Shown here: positions 61,379-64,000 of the stretch, one piece after another
Numbering within the stretch: the first letter of the stretch is position 1
Layout: the number at the start of each line of letters is the position of its first letter
From: an uncultured Candidatus Neoarthromitus sp.
Lineage (GTDB): Bacteria > Bacillota > Clostridia > Clostridiales > Clostridiaceae
NCBI GenBank assembly: GCA_937890765.1
Contig: CALADQ010000007.1
Location: 1-64,000, forward strand
Reading direction: 5' to 3'
Length of the DNA: 64,000 nt
Notes under the pieces: generated by a model
Told to the model about the DNA's origin: nothing
What the model saw: only the letters and a program-made list of their open reading frames with translations
Databases searched by the model: none
Translations under genes and position numbers: made by a program

Positions 61379-62066
61379 TTTTTAAAGATTTTATTGGTTT
61401 AATATTTTTTGCCATATAAATAAACGGCGTGTCTAATAATGAAACAATAATTTTTAAAACGTAAGTCGAAAAAATTATTCCCAAAATTGCGTTTAGAGGA
61501 AGTATTCCTAAAAATGCCATGAAGTTAAACATCACGTTATCTAAAATTTGACTTATTAATGTGCTTCCGTTGTTTCTTATCCACAAAAATTTTCTGTCAG
61601 GCAATTTTCTTTTGAACAAATTAAATAACATTACGTCAACATTTTGTGAAGTTAAGTATGCTATTACACTCGATAATATTATTCGAGGTTGAATTGAAAA
61701 TATATCTTTTATATTTTGAAATATTTCTCTTCCGTTCTCATCTGGAATCATATAAATCACAATAAACATTAACAATGTTCCAATTATCATAGAACAAAAT
61801 CCTATTAGCACTGCTATCCTTGCATCTTTTTCTGAATGATATTCTGAAAGAATATCCGTTATTAAAAATGTTGACGCATATGTTATATTTCCTAAAGTTA
61901 CAGTCATTGAAAATAATTCTAGAGTAACTAGAACTTGAACATTTGTTATTATTGCAGCTATTGGAATGTAAATAAACAAACCAATCTTTCCAAAAAGCTT
62001 GTACATTAATGAAATCAAAACAAAATTTGTAATCAATAATAAAAACCATAAGATTTCATTTTGCAT
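61374..62066 (-). CDS. Queuosine precursor transporter (YhhQ/QPTR family)
   Basis: Membrane protein of about 230 residues with six helices. Family blocks are TYASTFLITDILSEYHSEKDAR and the later NVDVMLFNLFKR, WIRNNGSTLISQILDNVMF. The family imports queuine or preQ precursors (VUT family). AGGAG on the minus strand supports ATG 62066; the frame is open to 62087. No queuosine enzymes are in the window, so precursor salvage is inferred. Confidence 0.88.
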   Translation of the reverse strand: MQNEILWFLLLITNFVLISLMYKLFGKIGLFIYIPIAAIITNVQVLVTLELFSMTVTLGNITYASTFLITDILSEYHSEKDARIAVLIGFCSMIIGTLLMFIVIYMIPDENGREIFQNIKDIFSIQPRIILSSVIAYLTSQNVDVMLFNLFKRKLPDRKFLWIRNNGSTLISQILDNVMFNFMAFLGILPLNAILGIIFSTYVLKIIVSLLDTPFIYMAKNIKPIKSLKI

Positions 62067-62142
62067 AATTTTAACTCCTATCGACATGAATTTTTAAATT
62101 GTAAATGGAGAGAATAAAAAAGGTATTTGGTTTTGGGAGGGA

Positions 62143-62835
62143 ATGTTTTTGATTTTAGCTAATGTTTTTTTAAGCTTAGCAATGTTTTTAAATAGCATCA
62201 ATATTGTTAATTTTAACGATAGATTAAACAAAAATCAATTATCAGTAGAAAAAAATGATGTTTTGTTAATGAAATTTAACGATTCCAAAATTGATTTAGA
62301 TGTTTTATCTCCAAAATATTTTTTGGATTCTCAAGTTAGAGAATTGAAATGCAAGGGAATGACTAACAAAAATGTTTTGAAAAATTTTGAAGATTTTTAT
62401 GACGAAGTAAAATCAAATATTAAAATTTTAGAAGACGACTTAAAAAGAATTGAATATAGCTCGCAAGCTTTTAATAGCGAATACATATTTCACAGAAAAA
62501 ATCACATAACAACAGAAATTCAATCAATGATAGATAGAATTGAACAGTTGACGTTGAAGGAAAAACGTAAATTGATTTGTTATACTTATACAAATCCAGA
62601 AGTGAAAAAATATGATGGGCTTTTGGGATTTAGTGTAATCTACAATGACAAAGAAAAACCTTTCTTATTTGGAACTGTCGTTATGCCTTCTTACATAGGG
62701 AAACTAGAATCTTTTGTAACTTTAAGATCCATAAATTTATATAAATCGCAACATAAAATTTTAAGTGATACGATTTACGCTGAGCCATTGAGTTATTTCG
62801 ACAGATATTTTTTGAATACCGTAGGATTTAAATAG
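62143..62835 (+). CDS. Uncharacterised membrane-anchored protein
   Basis: About 228-230 residues with an N-terminal hydrophobic segment (about 2-22), then charged helical sequence (FEDFYDEVKSNIKILEDDLKRIEYS) and a mixed C-terminal domain (GLLGFSVIYNDKEKPFLFGTVVMPSYIG). GGGAGGG lies close to ATG 62143; TTG 62149 is better spaced. No family recognised. Divergent from the transporter gene, upstream of the ABC-like gene. Confidence 0.65.
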   Translation: MFLILANVFLSLAMFLNSINIVNFNDRLNKNQLSVEKNDVLLMKFNDSKIDLDVLSPKYFLDSQVRELKCKGMTNKNVLKNFEDFYDEVKSNIKILEDDLKRIEYSSQAFNSEYIFHRKNHITTEIQSMIDRIEQLTLKEKRKLICYTYTNPEVKKYDGLLGFSVIYNDKEKPFLFGTVVMPSYIGKLESFVTLRSINLYKSQHKILSDTIYAEPLSYFDRYFLNTVGFK

Positions 62836-62922
62836 ATATTAAAGAAATTTTAAAATTGTATGTATTACCTTGAAAAAATATTGATCTTAAATTAACATTG
62901 TATTTAAATGGAGATGATGTTT

Positions 62923-62958
62923 ATGGGTTGTTTTTATTTGGACGGTAGTTGTTTATGA
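62923..62958 (+). CDS. Eleven-codon leader ORF coupled to the next gene
   Basis: ATG with GGAG at about 62910 begins MGCFYLDGSCL and stops at TGA 62956-62958, which overlaps the ATG of the following gene (ATGA). The downstream ATG has no separate strong ribosome binding site, so translation coupling is likely. Whether the peptide itself acts is unknown. Confidence 0.45.
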   Translation: MGCFYLDGSCL

Positions 62959-63488
62959 AGTTGATACAGGTTTTAGATGTTAATCCTCTCCCGTTTATGA
63001 ATCAAGTTAATTTTGAATTGGATTTTTCCAGAGGGTCTCACAATATTATTTTAGTTAAGTATTGTTCTTGTAGAAATATTTTGTTGGAGGGAATACTCGG
63101 ATTTTGTCTAAGAAACTTGAAGTTGAACGCTTATGTTATGAGTGGATTTAATTTGAAACCGTATTTGAATTTAGTAGACAATATATACGATGTTTTTGGA
63201 ATAGATTTAGATATTGATGTGTTAAAAAGAATTGAGTTTAAGAGATATTGTGATATTTTTAAATTTAATTCTATCAATTATGAATTTCATTTTTTAAGTG
63301 ATAGTGACAAATTTAAGAGCATGTTCATAGCTTCTTTGTTTAGTGAAAGTAGTGTGATTTTATTTGATGGGGTTTGTTACAAAATAAAAATTAATGGATA
63401 TATGGAAGATATTTATCGAACTTTGAATGAGTTTGAATTATTTTCGGATAAAAGTTTTATAGAATTAAGAAAGCAAGTCAGCGGTTAG
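62955..63488 (+). CDS. ABC-ATPase-like protein with degenerate catalytic motifs
   Basis: About 177 residues. The layout follows an ABC ATPase: VNFELDFSRGSHNIILVKY, then CSCRNILLEGILGF where Walker A would be, NLKPYLNLVDNIYDVFG at the Q-loop region, FLSDSDKFKSMFIASLF where the LSGGQ signature would be, and SVILFDGV where Walker B plus Glu would be. Gly-Lys-Ser/Thr, the signature Gly-Gly-Gln and the Glu are absent. Recognition rests on pattern only. ATG 62955 overlaps the stop of a leader ORF; TTG 62949 is an alternative. Its stop overlaps the stop of the minus-strand gene. Confidence 0.5.
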   Translation: MKLIQVLDVNPLPFMNQVNFELDFSRGSHNIILVKYCSCRNILLEGILGFCLRNLKLNAYVMSGFNLKPYLNLVDNIYDVFGIDLDIDVLKRIEFKRYCDIFKFNSINYEFHFLSDSDKFKSMFIASLFSESSVILFDGVCYKIKINGYMEDIYRTLNEFELFSDKSFIELRKQVSG

Positions 63489-63505
63489 AGTGACTTGCTT
63501 TTTTG
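63470..63505. terminator. Terminator hairpin at the convergent gene ends
   Basis: AAGCAAGTCA and TGACTTGCTT arms flank the overlapping stop codons and are followed by a T run on the plus strand. Confidence 0.75.
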
Positions 63506-64000
63506 CATCATGTAAATATTTGAATATAGAAATGTCAAGAGCATTGATGTCATAATTTTTAAAATTATTTTTGAATTTTTGTTTTGAGTTGGTTTGTTTT
63601 CCAAATCGAAATTTGAAAAAGCTGGATGAATCTCGTTTAAGATTTCTAATTTTTTGTTTTCTTCAATTACGTTTTGCATCTCGTTTACTGAAAAAATTTT
63701 TTCGTATATTGCGTTTCCATCTAGATTTTTAATTTTTAAAAATTGTTTGTAAATCTCATCTAATGATGATTGATAATCATTAAAATTTTCTCCATAAATT
63801 TTTATGAGAATTCCATCGAATTCTTTCGTCTTTGGAATTAAATTAATATCTTCATATAATAGATGATAATTTCCAATATTGCCTATCTCAAAAAATTTGT
63901 CGTCCATTTTGCATGACGTTTTAATTTTTGAATTATTAATTTGTCTGATTTTGTATTTTCCTTTTTGTAAATTTGGAATTTTAATTTTGTTCGAATCCAA
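63485..64000 (-). CDS. Uncharacterised protein, running off the window
   Basis: At least 171 residues, with the upstream end at the window edge. A TTG at 64000-63998 could be its start, but this cannot be decided. It is soluble-looking and lysine-rich for most of its length, with a C-terminal hydrophobic helix (IILKIMTSMLLTFLYSNIYMM region), suggesting a tail anchor. No family recognised. Confidence 0.6.
   Translation of the reverse strand: MDSNKIKIPNLQKGKYKIRQINNSKIKTSCKMDDKFFEIGNIGNYHLLYEDINLIPKTKEFDGILIKIYGENFNDYQSSLDEIYKQFLKIKNLDGNAIYEKIFSVNEMQNVIEENKKLEILNEIHPAFSNFDLENKPTQNKNSKIILKIMTSMLLTFLYSNIYMMQKSKSL

Noticed and set aside
56940..62140. tRNA-Sec gene (selC) near the selDAB operon
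   Set aside because: The gaps around selD, selA and selB are too short or are filled by terminators; no long-acceptor tRNA with TCA anticodon was found.
62923..63488. Selenoprotein reading through the TGA at 62956
   Set aside because: A second in-frame TGA follows two codons later and the downstream gene starts in another frame, so a leader ORF with ATGA overlap is the simpler reading.

Overview
The window is a very AT-rich stretch of a low-GC Gram-positive (Firmicutes/Clostridia) chromosome. Many genes begin at TTG or GTG behind strong AGGAGG-type ribosome binding sites. The gene set points to an anaerobic endospore former: a YtvI-like protein, a SleC/SpoIID-like protein with peptidoglycan-binding repeats, a SPOR-domain protein just before mreB, a SpoIVFB-type protease between rodA and rplU, rubrerythrin, NADH oxidase and a full selenocysteine operon. 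The order SPOR - mreB - mreC - mreD - pbp2 - minC - minD - minE - rodA - spoIVFB - rplU - prp - rpmA - obg - nadD - yqeK is typical of Clostridiaceae. A host-associated member such as a segmented filamentous bacterium relative is possible, but this is inference only. No rRNA, CRISPR array, insertion sequence or prophage was seen.

Layout. 0.2-8.5 kb: TetR regulator and oleate hydratase, UDP-glucose 4-epimerase, YtvI-like permease, an NfeD/stomatin pair, a DUF368 lipid-carrier translocase and an MFS exporter. 8.5-12.5 kb: CYTH protein, FecBCD-type iron/cobalamin ABC importer, purine nucleoside phosphorylase. 12.6-16.1 kb: a membrane KAP-type NTPase and a PD-(D/E)XK nuclease-like protein. 16.2-21.2 kb: YaaR, YczE-like protein, rubrerythrin, an unrecognised protein, a HypE/SelD-like synthase and RdgB. 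21.3-22.0 kb: nine tRNA genes between one strong promoter and one terminator. 22.2-25.2 kb: gnd, zwf and a cyclase-family hydrolase. 25.3-32.6 kb: deacetylase-like protein, MacB/FtsX-type ABC system, SleC-like protein, lipoprotein. 32.8-39.1 kb: NADH oxidase, zinc-ribbon protein, pantothenate uptake and type II pantothenate kinase, YaaA, ZIP transporter. 39.5-55.3 kb: NlpC/P60 hydrolase, the shape/division cluster, the L21-L27 operon and housekeeping genes through RluD. 55.3-61.3 kb: D,D-carboxypeptidase, ComEA and selD-selA-selB. 61.4-64.0 kb: queuosine-precursor transporter and three poorly known genes.

The points most worth attention are these. selD is read through an in-frame UGA (Sec15) followed by a SECIS-like hairpin. 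A 23-residue membrane peptide with its own promoter and ribosome binding site lies divergent to the rplU leader. Penicillin-binding protein 2 appears to start at AUA. An ABC-ATPase-like protein at 62.95 kb seems to have lost all its catalytic motifs and is coupled to an 11-codon leader ORF. A cyclase-family hydrolase takes the place where a 6-phosphogluconolactonase would be expected. The KAP NTPase/nuclease pair may be an accessory island.
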